This document shows, one piece after another, positions 1 through 6,487 of a stretch of 9,769 bases of DNA. The notes beneath the pieces were generated by a model. The model did not search any database, was not told the origin of the DNA, and saw only the letters and a program-made list of their open reading frames with translations. The DNA is taken from contig JADZET010000148.1 in the NCBI GenBank assembly GCA_020850375.1, forward strand, positions 1-9,769. The letters run 5' to 3'. Every line of letters begins with the position of its first letter. The first letter of the stretch is position 1. The translations under genes were made by a program, and so were the position numbers. Source of the stretch: Phycisphaeraceae bacterium (lineage in GTDB: Bacteria; Planctomycetota; Phycisphaerae; Phycisphaerales; Phycisphaeraceae).

Positions 1-491
1 CCCAGGGCCGCATCCACACCTCCACCGCCACCGTCGCCGTCCTGCCCGAGCCGCAGAAGCTCGACATCCAGATCCCCGACTCGGACGTGCAGATGCACAT
101 CACCACCGCCCAGGGCCCCGGCGGACAGAACGTCAACAAGGTTGCCACGGCCGTCCACATGCTCCACGTCCCGACCGGCATCGAGGTCCGGATGCAGGAG
201 TCCAAAAGCCAGCAGCAGAACCGCGTCAAGGCCTGGACGCTCCTGCGGGCCAGGGTGTTCGACCACTACCAGCGGATCAAGCAGGCCGAGCGGTCCGAGT
301 CACGCTCCAAGATGATCGGCTCGGGCGAGCGGTCCGAGCGGATCCGCACCTTCCGGTGGAAAGAGAACATCGTGGTGGACCATCGCCTGAGCGAATCCTT
401 CAACCTCCAGAGCGTCCTGGCCGGCGAGCTCGAGCCGGTGGTCGAGGCCCTGATCGCCCAGGACAAGGCCCAGCGGCTGGCGGCGATGTAA
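1..491 (+). CDS. prfA: Peptide chain release factor 1, C-terminal part (5' end outside window)
   Basis: Release factor 1 recognises UAA/UAG stop codons in the ribosomal A site and triggers hydrolysis of peptidyl-tRNA through its GGQ loop. The open frame enters at base 3 and gives 162 residues to the TAA at 489-491, roughly the last 45% of a normal protein of about 360 residues. It opens with GRIHTSTATVAVLPE, which matches the RF1 version of this strand (RF2 has a different GRRHTS form). GPGGQNVNK follows, with the catalytic GGQ at bases 120-128. Further on are HVPTGIEV, the Gln-rich ESKSQQQNR helix and GSGERSERIRTF, all in family order. The codon-recognition (PxT) loop lies upstream of the window, so RF1 over RF2 rests on the downstream motifs. 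An ATG at 87 is internal and is not the true start. The usual neighbour prmC (the GGQ methyltransferase) is not immediately downstream. Confidence 0.95.
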   Translation, partial: QGRIHTSTATVAVLPEPQKLDIQIPDSDVQMHITTAQGPGGQNVNKVATAVHMLHVPTGIEVRMQESKSQQQNRVKAWTLLRARVFDHYQRIKQAERSESRSKMIGSGERSERIRTFRWKENIVVDHRLSESFNLQSVLAGELEPVVEALIAQDKAQRLAAM

Positions 492-512
492 AGCCTTGGC
501 CTTGAGCCATTT

Positions 513-540
513 TCCAGCCGGGATTTCCCTCCTGGATTTT
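513..540 (+). terminator. Candidate intrinsic terminator after prfA
   Basis: A nested hairpin lies 21 bp after the prfA stop. The outer stem is TCCAG (513-517) with CTGGA (532-536), then a 2x2 internal mismatch, then an inner stem GGG (520-522) with CCC (527-529) closed by an ATTT loop. It is followed directly by TTTT (537-540). The stem is interrupted and the T tract is only four long, so it may be weak. Its place between two co-directional but unrelated genes supports the call. Confidence 0.45.
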
Positions 541-575
541 CCATTCCCAGCCGCCCAACTTCCGATAACAGGAGG

Positions 576-3389
576 GTGACACTCGCACGCACGGTTGTGG
601 TTTGCGCCCTGCTGCTGGGCGCGCTGCTCGGGGCCCCCGCCGCGCCCGGCCAGACCGAGCCTTCGTCAGCCACCGCCCCGTCCCCAGCCTCCCCGCTGGA
701 CTTCCAGCTCGCCTCAGCCAACGCCGACGTCATCCCCGCGGGCTGGCGGCTCGTCCGCACCTTCGACTTCGACGAGCGTGAGTCCGGCAACTTCGAGAAC
801 CTGCCCCGCAACTGGTACGCCATCGGCCGGCCCCCGGACACCTCCGACCCCAACTTCCTCCGCCAGCCCCTGCACCAGCAGCTCGCCGACCGCTTCGGCT
901 TCCCCGGCTATGCCCAGGTCGGCTTCGACAGCCGCCAGCATGTCAGCGGGCAGAACTCTTACTGGATGGGCATCCACGGCGGCAGCGCCGGGGCCTTCAT
1001 GGAGATCGGCACCCTCCCGGCCGTCCCCGGCAGCGACTACCACCTGACCACCTGGGTCCGCACCAACGGGCTCAAGCACGCCAAGGCCACCCTCACCGCC
1101 TACTTCGTCGACGCCCAGGGCCGCAAGATCGAGGCCAGCGAGGTGCAGGCCGTGGCGCTGCCCGTCAACGACCAGTGGCAGTGGCTGAGCGTCCGCCTCC
1201 TGGGCGACTACCCCGAGGCGGCCTGGATCGGCCTGGAGCTGACCGTCCGCCAGCCCGACCAGCACGACCCCTCAGCCTTGGGCGAGCATCGCATCATCTA
1301 CCAGGACGTCCAGGGCGGCGCCTGGTTCGACGACCTGATGGTCTGGCAGGTCCCGCGCGTGGTCGTCGGCACGCAGAGCCCGGTGAACATCATCCGTTCG
1401 CCGCAGCGCCCACGCCTGTGGGTGCACGTGCGTGACTTCAGCGTGCGCGTGCTGCGTGTCCGTGTGCGCGTCCACGACGTCGAGGGCAAGCTTGTCGACG
1501 AGATGACCCGCTCGCTCGGCGACAGCCAGGCCGGTCGGTGGTGGTGGGAGCCGCACCTGCCGCGACTGGGTTGGTACCTCCTGGAGCTGGGCCTGCTCGA
1601 CGACCAGAAACCCGACGAGGACCTTGCCTCGATGGAGACGGTCTACGGCTCGCTGCTGTGGCTGGGCGCGCCGCGCTCCGGCCCGGGCGAGCCGGGCGTC
1701 AAGCTCGTCCTCGACGCCCAGGGCCGACCCAACGACGAGGTGGACCTGCTGCCGCAGTTCTTGGACCAGCTCGGCGCCGGCGGCGCGGTCGTCAGTTGTT
1801 GGCAGCCGCAGACCACCATGGACAGCCTCGACGAGCAGGCCGCCTGGCTCGACGAAGTGCTCGGCCGCATGACCAGTCGGGGCCAGGAGGTGACGCTGAG
1901 CCTCAACCCGCTGCCGATCGCCCTGGCCCATCAGATCAACGTCGACCTGGCCAGCCCGCTGTGGTTGTTCAGCCGACCGGTCGAGGGATGGATGCCCTAC
2001 GTCCAGCCGCTGTTGATGCAGCAGGGCCAACGCATCCGCCGGTGGCAGCTCGGCCTGCCGGGCAAGGGCAACCTCGCCGGCGCGGAGGAACTGCCGCAGC
2101 TGATTCAGACGGCCCTGGCGACTATGCGCCAGCTCGCCCCCGGCCCGGAGCTGATCCTGCCCTGGGGGCTGACCTACGCCGCGCCCAAGCAGGCGCTCGA
2201 CGACGTGGGCTACGCCCTGAACACGCCGACCGCCTTCCTGCCCCGCTTCCTGCCCGAAGCGCTCAACCCCTGGACGCACACCGACCCGCCCGCCGACGCC
2301 ACGCTCTACCTGCGACAGCTCTCGGCCCGCGAGTACTCGCACGACCGCCGCATCGACGACCTGGCCCGCCGGATCGTCTACGCCTGGCGTGCCGCGCCCT
2401 CCCGCCTGGCCATGCGCGCCCCCTGGACCGTCTCGACCGATCGGCAGGTCCAGCTCCTGCCCGACCCGGTCGCCGGCGTCTTCGCCACCGTCGGCCAGCT
2501 CCTCGCCGGCCGCAGGTACGTCCAGAACCTGCCCCTGGGCGACGGCATCGAGGCCCAGATCTTCCACGGCCCGCGCGGCGGCATGCTCGCGGCCTGGAAT
2601 GAATCCGCCGAGTCGCGGGACGCGGTCATCCACACCTACCTCGGCGAGAAGATCACCGTCACCGACGTCTTCGGCAACACGTTCACCCCCCCCACCGTCG
2701 ACGGCCAGCAGATCGTCCCCCTGACCCACACGCCCCAGTTCATCGAGGGCATCGCCACCGAGTTGGCCGTCTTCCGCGCCTCGTTCCGTCTCGAACCGTC
2801 GCAGATCCCCTCGACTCAGGAGCCGCACCAGCACGCCATCCACCTCTACAACCCCTGGCCGCGCACCATCAGCGGCCAGATGCTCATCACCGACCCGCAG
2901 AGCTGGCAGATCGAGCCCCGCCGCACCACCTTCTCCATCCCCTCGGGACAGAGCGTGACGATCCCGCTGTGGCTGTCGTTCCCCGTCTCCGAGGTCGGCG
3001 GGCAGCAGACGATCCGGGCCCGCTTCGACTTCGTGGCCGACCGCCCCTACGCCATCGAGATGAGCACCAACGTCGAGCTGGGCCTGTCCTACCTGGACTG
3101 GGAGGCGCACCTGACGCTCGAGGATGGGCCCAACGGCCGCGTCGACCTGCTGGTCACGCAGGTCGTCCGCAACAAGGGCACGCAACCGCTCAACCTCTTC
3201 GCCTTCGCCCAACTGGCCGAGTTTTCCCGCCAGGAGCAGGTCATCTCACAGCTCCAGCCGGGCCAGTCGCTGATGCGCATCTTCCGCTTCCCCGACGTCG
3301 GCGAGCACATGCGGGACCAGTCCATCCGCGTCGGCATCCGTGAGGACGGCGGCCCGGCGGCGCTGAACAAGGTGCTGCGGCTGTATTAG
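576..3389 (+). CDS. Secreted multidomain protein: jelly-roll, barrel-like and Ig-like domains; degenerate glycoside-hydrolase resemblance
   Basis: No named family is recognised, and the domain calls are by eye. Residues 1-25 look like a Sec signal peptide: Arg5, a hydrophobic run through about residue 19, and an AxA-type cleavage site near A20-P-A22. There is no lipobox. Residues about 55-262 look like a carbohydrate-binding jelly roll ending in GGAWFDDLMVWQVPRV. A beta-rich linker domain follows, to about 360. Residues about 375-640 look like a TIM-barrel region. About 640-745 resembles the beta-sandwich that follows many clan GH-A barrels (DVFGN at 697-701, then LTHTPQFIEG). About 755-840 is a NEW3-like Ig fold, and a second Ig-like domain ends the protein. 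Where GH-A enzymes carry a W-E-[IL]-G-N-E-P strand, this has WQLGLPG (490-496), with no acid/base Glu. It may therefore bind or present glycans rather than cleave them. GTG 576 is the most upstream usable start: no ATG, GTG or TTG codon lies in frame back to the prfA stop. The Shine-Dalgarno-like GGAGG at 571-575 touches this GTG, which is too close. GTG 597 is an alternative but would remove the positively charged n-region. Confidence 0.75.
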   Translation: MTLARTVVVCALLLGALLGAPAAPGQTEPSSATAPSPASPLDFQLASANADVIPAGWRLVRTFDFDERESGNFENLPRNWYAIGRPPDTSDPNFLRQPLHQQLADRFGFPGYAQVGFDSRQHVSGQNSYWMGIHGGSAGAFMEIGTLPAVPGSDYHLTTWVRTNGLKHAKATLTAYFVDAQGRKIEASEVQAVALPVNDQWQWLSVRLLGDYPEAAWIGLELTVRQPDQHDPSALGEHRIIYQDVQGGAWFDDLMVWQVPRVVVGTQSPVNIIRSPQRPRLWVHVRDFSVRVLRVRVRVHDVEGKLVDEMTRSLGDSQAGRWWWEPHLPRLGWYLLELGLLDDQKPDEDLASMETVYGSLLWLGAPRSGPGEPGVKLVLDAQGRPNDEVDLLPQFLDQLGAGGAVVSCWQPQTTMDSLDEQAAWLDEVLGRMTSRGQEVTLSLNPLPIALAHQINVDLASPLWLFSRPVEGWMPYVQPLLMQQGQRIRRWQLGLPGKGNLAGAEELPQLIQTALATMRQLAPGPELILPWGLTYAAPKQALDDVGYALNTPTAFLPRFLPEALNPWTHTDPPADATLYLRQLSAREYSHDRRIDDLARRIVYAWRAAPSRLAMRAPWTVSTDRQVQLLPDPVAGVFATVGQLLAGRRYVQNLPLGDGIEAQIFHGPRGGMLAAWNESAESRDAVIHTYLGEKITVTDVFGNTFTPPTVDGQQIVPLTHTPQFIEGIATELAVFRASFRLEPSQIPSTQEPHQHAIHLYNPWPRTISGQMLITDPQSWQIEPRRTTFSIPSGQSVTIPLWLSFPVSEVGGQQTIRARFDFVADRPYAIEMSTNVELGLSYLDWEAHLTLEDGPNGRVDLLVTQVVRNKGTQPLNLFAFAQLAEFSRQEQVISQLQPGQSLMRIFRFPDVGEHMRDQSIRVGIREDGGPAALNKVLRLY

Positions 3390-3419
3390 CGCGAGGCGGG
3401 AGGATCAAGAATCGCTGAT

Positions 3420-4637
3420 TCACGCCGTCGGCGGATTCCCGCCGGTCAGACGGATCACCTCGTCGAGGTCCTTGTCGCCGCGACCCGAGAGGCAGATCAC
3501 CACGCGCTTGTCCGCCGGCATCTTCGCGGCCAGCTCCAGGGCCTTGCACACGGCGTGGCTGGACTCGAGGGCGGGAATGATGCCCTCGTGGCGCGTGAGC
3601 TTGAAGAACGCATCGAGGGCCTGCTGGTCCGTGACGTTGGTGTAGCTGGCGCGGCCGGTCTGGTGCCAGTAGGCGTGCTCGGGGCCGACGCCGGGATAGT
3701 CCAGCCCGGCCGAGATCGAGTGCACCAGCGCCGTCTGGCCGTCGTCGTCCTGGAGCACGAACGATCGCGTGCCGTGCAGCACACCCGGTTGGCCGAAGCA
3801 GAGCGTCGAGGCGTGATCGCCCGGGGTGTTGCCGCGCCCGCCGGCCTCGACGCCGACGAGCTGAACCGACGCATCGGCGACGAAGGGATAAAACATCCCC
3901 GCCGCGTTCGACCCGCCGCCGACGCAGGCCACCACCACGTCGGGCAGCCGGCCGAGCTGTTCGAGACACTGCTCGCGGCACTCGCGGCCGATGACCGACT
4001 GGAAATCGCGCACGATCATCGGGAACGGGTGCGGCCCGACGACCGAGCCGATGATGTAATGCGTCTGTTCGCTGCTCTCCATCCAGTCACGCATGGCCGC
4101 GTTGGTCGCGTCCTTGAGCGTGCGCGAGCCGGACTCGACCGGCACCACCCTCGCGCCCAAGAGCCCCATGCGGAGCACGTTCGGCCGCTGACGGCGCATG
4201 TCCTCCACACCCATGAACACGTCGCAGCTCAGCCCCAGCACCGCCGCCGCCGTCGCGGTGGCCACGCCGTGCTGGCCCGCCCCGGTCTCGGCGATCACGC
4301 GCTTCTTGCCCATCCGCAGCGTCAAGAGGCCCTGCCCCAGCGCGTTGTTGATCTTGTGGGCCCCGGTGTGCGCCACGTCCTCGCGCTTGAGGTAGATCCT
4401 CGCCCCGCCGATCGCCTTCGTGAGCCGGCTGGCGAAGTACAACGGCGTCGGCCGGCCGACGTAGTTCTTCAGGAGATCGTTCAATTGCTTGGCGAACGCG
4501 GGATCAGCCTTGGCGCTCTCGTACGCGTGCTTGAGCTGTTCGACCGCGGCGTAGAGCGTCTCGGGGACGTAGACGCCGCCGAAGTCGCCGAAATAACCCG
4601 CGGCGTTGGGCACGGAGGCCGTGGTGGGCGTGGACAT
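3420..4637 (-). CDS. trpB: Tryptophan synthase beta chain
   Basis: TrpB is the PLP enzyme that joins indole to L-serine to make L-tryptophan, normally as an alpha2-beta2 complex with TrpA in the cytoplasm. The 405-residue product has the usual family length. It begins with a short tail and then [14 protein letters not shown], as in typical TrpB1 proteins. The PLP Schiff-base lysine is K95 in [13 protein letters not shown]. The catalytic glutamate is E117 in AETGAGQHG. The phosphate-binding loop is [12 protein letters not shown], and the C-terminal [13 protein letters not shown] is also present, so all key residues are intact. No trpA or other trp gene is visible on either side. There is no Shine-Dalgarno sequence upstream of ATG 4637. 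A promoter-like sequence sits only 7 bp upstream instead, so translation may start on a leaderless mRNA. The gene converges on the secreted-protein gene with 30 bp between stops. Confidence 0.97.
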   Translation of the reverse strand: MSTPTTASVPNAAGYFGDFGGVYVPETLYAAVEQLKHAYESAKADPAFAKQLNDLLKNYVGRPTPLYFASRLTKAIGGARIYLKREDVAHTGAHKINNALGQGLLTLRMGKKRVIAETGAGQHGVATATAAAVLGLSCDVFMGVEDMRRQRPNVLRMGLLGARVVPVESGSRTLKDATNAAMRDWMESSEQTHYIIGSVVGPHPFPMIVRDFQSVIGRECREQCLEQLGRLPDVVVACVGGGSNAAGMFYPFVADASVQLVGVEAGGRGNTPGDHASTLCFGQPGVLHGTRSFVLQDDDGQTALVHSISAGLDYPGVGPEHAYWHQTGRASYTNVTDQQALDAFFKLTRHEGIIPALESSHAVCKALELAAKMPADKRVVICLSGRGDKDLDEVIRLTGGNPPTA

Positions 4638-4644
4638 GAGATTA

Positions 4645-4673
4645 AGTGTAGAAGCCCGCGGAAGCCCCGTCGA
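4645..4673 (-). promoter_or_regulatory. Candidate sigma-70-type promoter for trpB, predicting a leaderless transcript
   Basis: On the minus strand, a -35 TCGACG (4673-4668) is followed by a 17-bp spacer and a -10 TACACT (4650-4645). Each hexamer matches the TTGACA/TATAAT consensus at four of six positions. Seven bases separate the -10 from the A of the trpB ATG at 4637, so transcription would start at or next to the start codon. The same -35 and spacer length recur before the sugar kinase gene. Confidence 0.45.
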
Positions 4674-4728
4674 CCCCCCCGCCCCCGGAAGGTGACTTAG
4701 GAAAGCATCTCACCCAAGTTGTCTGGCA

Positions 4729-5073
4729 TCACGCGGCGCGGGCGAAGTCCGGCACGCTGTGGACCGCGTTCTCAAACGCCATGCCGAAGCTCGGACCCTG
4801 CGCCGTGACATCCACCCTCACGACCCGCGCGACCACGAACTTCTCACCCGACATCAGCACCTGCCCCGGCTGGGCCAATCCCAGGCGGACCTCCTGGCCG
4901 ATCTCCAGCGGGCAGCGACCCGCCAGCCGGATCAACGCCCCGGCCGTCGAGAGGTTCTTCGTCCAGCCCAGGTGATAACGCCCCGTGACGGGGTCCTGGA
5001 GCTTGAGCGTCCGCACGATCGGCCAGCGCTGCCTGGCTCTCCGCTCTCCCGCGCTGACTTGGTCTGGCGTCAT
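4729..5073 (-). CDS. Single-domain PilZ protein (putative c-di-GMP receptor)
   Basis: This is a 114-residue protein made almost only of a PilZ domain. PilZ domains bind cyclic di-GMP and pass the signal to partners controlling motility, adhesion or exopolysaccharide. Both ligand motifs are present: RxxxR as R12-A-R-Q-R16, and [DN]xSxxG as N40-L-S-T-A-G45. They precede a beta-barrel pattern (LEIGQEVRLGL, FVVARVVRVDV, GPSFGMAF). There is no signal peptide, membrane segment or second domain, so it is probably cytosolic and works through a partner that cannot be identified here. The start at ATG 5073 is supported by an AAGGGGA ribosome-binding site 7 bp upstream. A longer reading to 5550 is only open because it lies antisense to the kinase gene. 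The gene is divergent from the sugar kinase and 91 bp upstream of trpB on the same strand, but trpB appears to have its own promoter. Confidence 0.85.
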   Translation of the reverse strand: MTPDQVSAGERRARQRWPIVRTLKLQDPVTGRYHLGWTKNLSTAGALIRLAGRCPLEIGQEVRLGLAQPGQVLMSGEKFVVARVVRVDVTAQGPSFGMAFENAVHSVPDFARAA

Positions 5074-5080
5074 GGCTGTG

Positions 5081-5087
5081 TCCCCTT
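5081..5087 (-). promoter_or_regulatory. Ribosome-binding site of the PilZ gene
   Basis: The minus strand reads AAGGGGA with a 7-base spacer to ATG 5073. This is one of the few clear Shine-Dalgarno matches in the window, and it fixes the short 114-residue start over the longer antisense reading. Confidence 0.5.
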
Positions 5088-5104
5088 GGGTTACACCGCC
5101 ACTA

Positions 5105-5133
5105 TCGACGCGCCCGGCCAATGGCTTTACTAT
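5105..5133 (+). promoter_or_regulatory. Candidate sigma-70-type promoter for the sugar-phosphate kinase
   Basis: The -35 TCGACG (5105-5110), a 17-bp spacer and the -10 TACTAT (5128-5133) each match consensus at four of six positions. They predict a transcript start near 5140, about 78 bases before ATG 5218 and 30 before ATG 5170. The site lies in the divergent spacer shared with the PilZ gene. The -35 and spacing are identical to the trpB promoter candidate. Confidence 0.4.
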
Positions 5134-5217
5134 CCGACCCGATAACTTCCCCGCCCACGGCAAACTATCATGCCCCCTGAACCCCCCGCCCCCAATGGCA
5201 ATCTCCTGGAACCCGCC

Positions 5218-6222
5218 ATGGAAGTCTTCCGCTCGATCATCACCGTCAACCTCAACACCGCCATCGACCGCGTGCTCGAGGTCCCCGGCCTGGCCCTGGG
5301 GGCCCACCTCGCGGGCCGGCGGCTGAGCCGTTACCCCGCCGGCAAGGGCATCAACGTCACCCGCGCCCTGGCCACCCTCGGCCGGGCCAGCGTCGCCACC
5401 GGCTTCGTCGGCGAGGGCGAGCTCCAGGCGTTCGAGGAGTTCCTCGACGAGACCAGCCACCGAAAGGCGGTCTGCCAGCTCCTGTCCGTCCGCGGCCGGA
5501 CACGCGAGAACATCACCCTGATCGATCCCGAGGCCCACACCGACATCCACGTCCGCGAGGAGGGCTACGAGGTCACCCGCCGCGACCTGGTCCGCATGCG
5601 CTCGAAGATCGGCCTGCTCGCCCGCCCCGGCACATTGGTGATCTTCAGCGGCTCAATCCCCCAGGGCATGACGGCCGAGGACATGCGTCCGCTGATCCAC
5701 GCCGCTTCGGTCGGCGGTGCCGCCCTGGCGCTGGACCTCGGAGGTGAGCTGGCCCGTCAGACGATTGAGGAACTGACCGCTCCCGCCTCCGCCTCGCCCC
5801 CGCAGGGCTCGTGGCTGATCAAGCCCAACGCCCAGGAGCTCGTCGAGATGCTCGGTGTGCCGGCGACCAATGACCGGCACAAGCTGTTGGATCTCGTGCG
5901 TGGGCTGCTCGACCGCGTGACCTGGGTGGCCCTGACGCTCGGGGCCGAGGGGGCGATGCTGATCAGCCGCCAGGGCGCCTGGTCCGGCCGGCTGCCCATC
6001 CCCGCCGAGGCCGGCGGGACGGCGCTGCACACGGTCGGCTGCGGGGACAGCATGCTCGCGGGCCTGGTCGACGCCGCCGCTGACGGGTCCGAACCGGCTG
6101 ACATGCTCCGCCACGGCCTGGCCTGCGCCACCGCCAACACCCTGGTGCCCGGGGCGGCCACCTTTGACCCTGACCAGGTCCGGAAATTCGAGCCCCTGGC
6201 CCAGATCGAGAAGCTGTCCTGA
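5218..6222 (+). CDS. PfkB-family sugar-phosphate kinase, 1-phosphofructokinase (FruK/LacC-like)
   Basis: This is a ribokinase-fold (PfkB) kinase of the hexose-phosphate branch. FruK converts fructose 1-phosphate to fructose 1,6-bisphosphate, and the related LacC uses tagatose 6-phosphate. The 334 residues start with IITVNLNTAIDRVLEVP, as FruK/LacC proteins do (typically TVTLNPALDR). The first PfkB signature is PAGKGINVTRALATLG (AGKGIN at 41-46). LIKPNAQELVEML is the usual substrate and ATP lobe strand. The second signature is TVGCGDSMLAG, with the catalytic base at D277. AGKG and the Thr in NVTR resemble LacC more than the GGKGINVAR of many FruKs, so the exact substrate is open. ATG 5218 is preferred because family members begin within a few residues of the TVNLN strand. 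ATG 5170 would add 16 Pro-rich residues without a ribosome-binding site. No PTS fructose transporter or regulator is adjacent. Confidence 0.85.
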   Translation: MEVFRSIITVNLNTAIDRVLEVPGLALGAHLAGRRLSRYPAGKGINVTRALATLGRASVATGFVGEGELQAFEEFLDETSHRKAVCQLLSVRGRTRENITLIDPEAHTDIHVREEGYEVTRRDLVRMRSKIGLLARPGTLVIFSGSIPQGMTAEDMRPLIHAASVGGAALALDLGGELARQTIEELTAPASASPPQGSWLIKPNAQELVEMLGVPATNDRHKLLDLVRGLLDRVTWVALTLGAEGAMLISRQGAWSGRLPIPAEAGGTALHTVGCGDSMLAGLVDAAADGSEPADMLRHGLACATANTLVPGAATFDPDQVRKFEPLAQIEKLS

Positions 6223-6487
6223 CGCTCCCCGCCGACATTCACCACCGCGCCGGCCATGTTTGCCTGTCTTTACAACTGTCACTGACTCATTTGACGGTCT
6301 TGTCAATCCGCAGCAAGAAACCTTGCCTTAGCAGGTCAGGGGTTCTACCGTTCTGGACATCAGACCGATGGCCCGTTCCGGAGCAGGTGCAAACAATGTC
6401 CGCCAACGTCTAGTTGTCCCGATCACGAGTAGGTCGGCCCCTTTCAACCCTGCCGGCCGTGAATCACGATTCTTGAGACCCAAGTCC
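6223..6487. other. 265-bp intergenic spacer with a short palindrome
   Basis: This stretch is clearly richer in A/T than its flanks. It contains the perfect palindrome TTGAC-N6-GTCAA at 6291-6306, and otherwise I see no RNA gene or coding signal. An in-frame ATG at 6368 could extend the next gene by 40 residues. Those codons lack the strong G/C third-position bias of the gene body, so they are read as untranslated leader. No good -10 hexamer follows the TTGACG at 6291. Confidence 0.5.
6291..6306. promoter_or_regulatory. Candidate operator palindrome upstream of the HEAT-TPR gene
   Basis: TTGAC (6291-6295) and GTCAA (6302-6306) are perfect inverted repeats around six bases, about 180 bp before ATG 6488. 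The left arm with the next base reads TTGACG, a good -35 match, so a bound dimeric regulator could overlap polymerase. Arms of 5 bp can occur by chance, and no regulator gene is nearby. Confidence 0.25.

Noticed and set aside
1272..3212. Open reading frame of 646 residues on the minus strand
   Set aside because: It is antisense to the secreted-protein gene. The translation is low-complexity, rich in Gly, Arg, Val and Asp, with no recognisable domain, as expected opposite a strongly GC3-biased gene.
3409..3421. Inverted repeat GAATC-GCT-GATTC between the two converging stops
   Set aside because: It is a 5-bp, A/T-containing stem with no T tract on either side, and it overlaps the trpB stop. 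Too weak to call a bidirectional terminator.
3555..4700. Open reading frame of 381 residues on the plus strand
   Set aside because: It is antisense to trpB, an unambiguous gene. The product is Arg/Ala/His-rich with no domain.
5074..5550. N-terminal extension of the PilZ protein to 273 residues
   Set aside because: The extension is antisense to the kinase gene and has no domain. A ribosome-binding site correctly spaced before ATG 5073 marks the real start.
6307..6487. Possible tRNA or structured RNA (GGTTCTACC-like stretch)
   Set aside because: I could not build a cloverleaf or any extended pairing by eye; there is no acceptor stem and no conserved T-loop.
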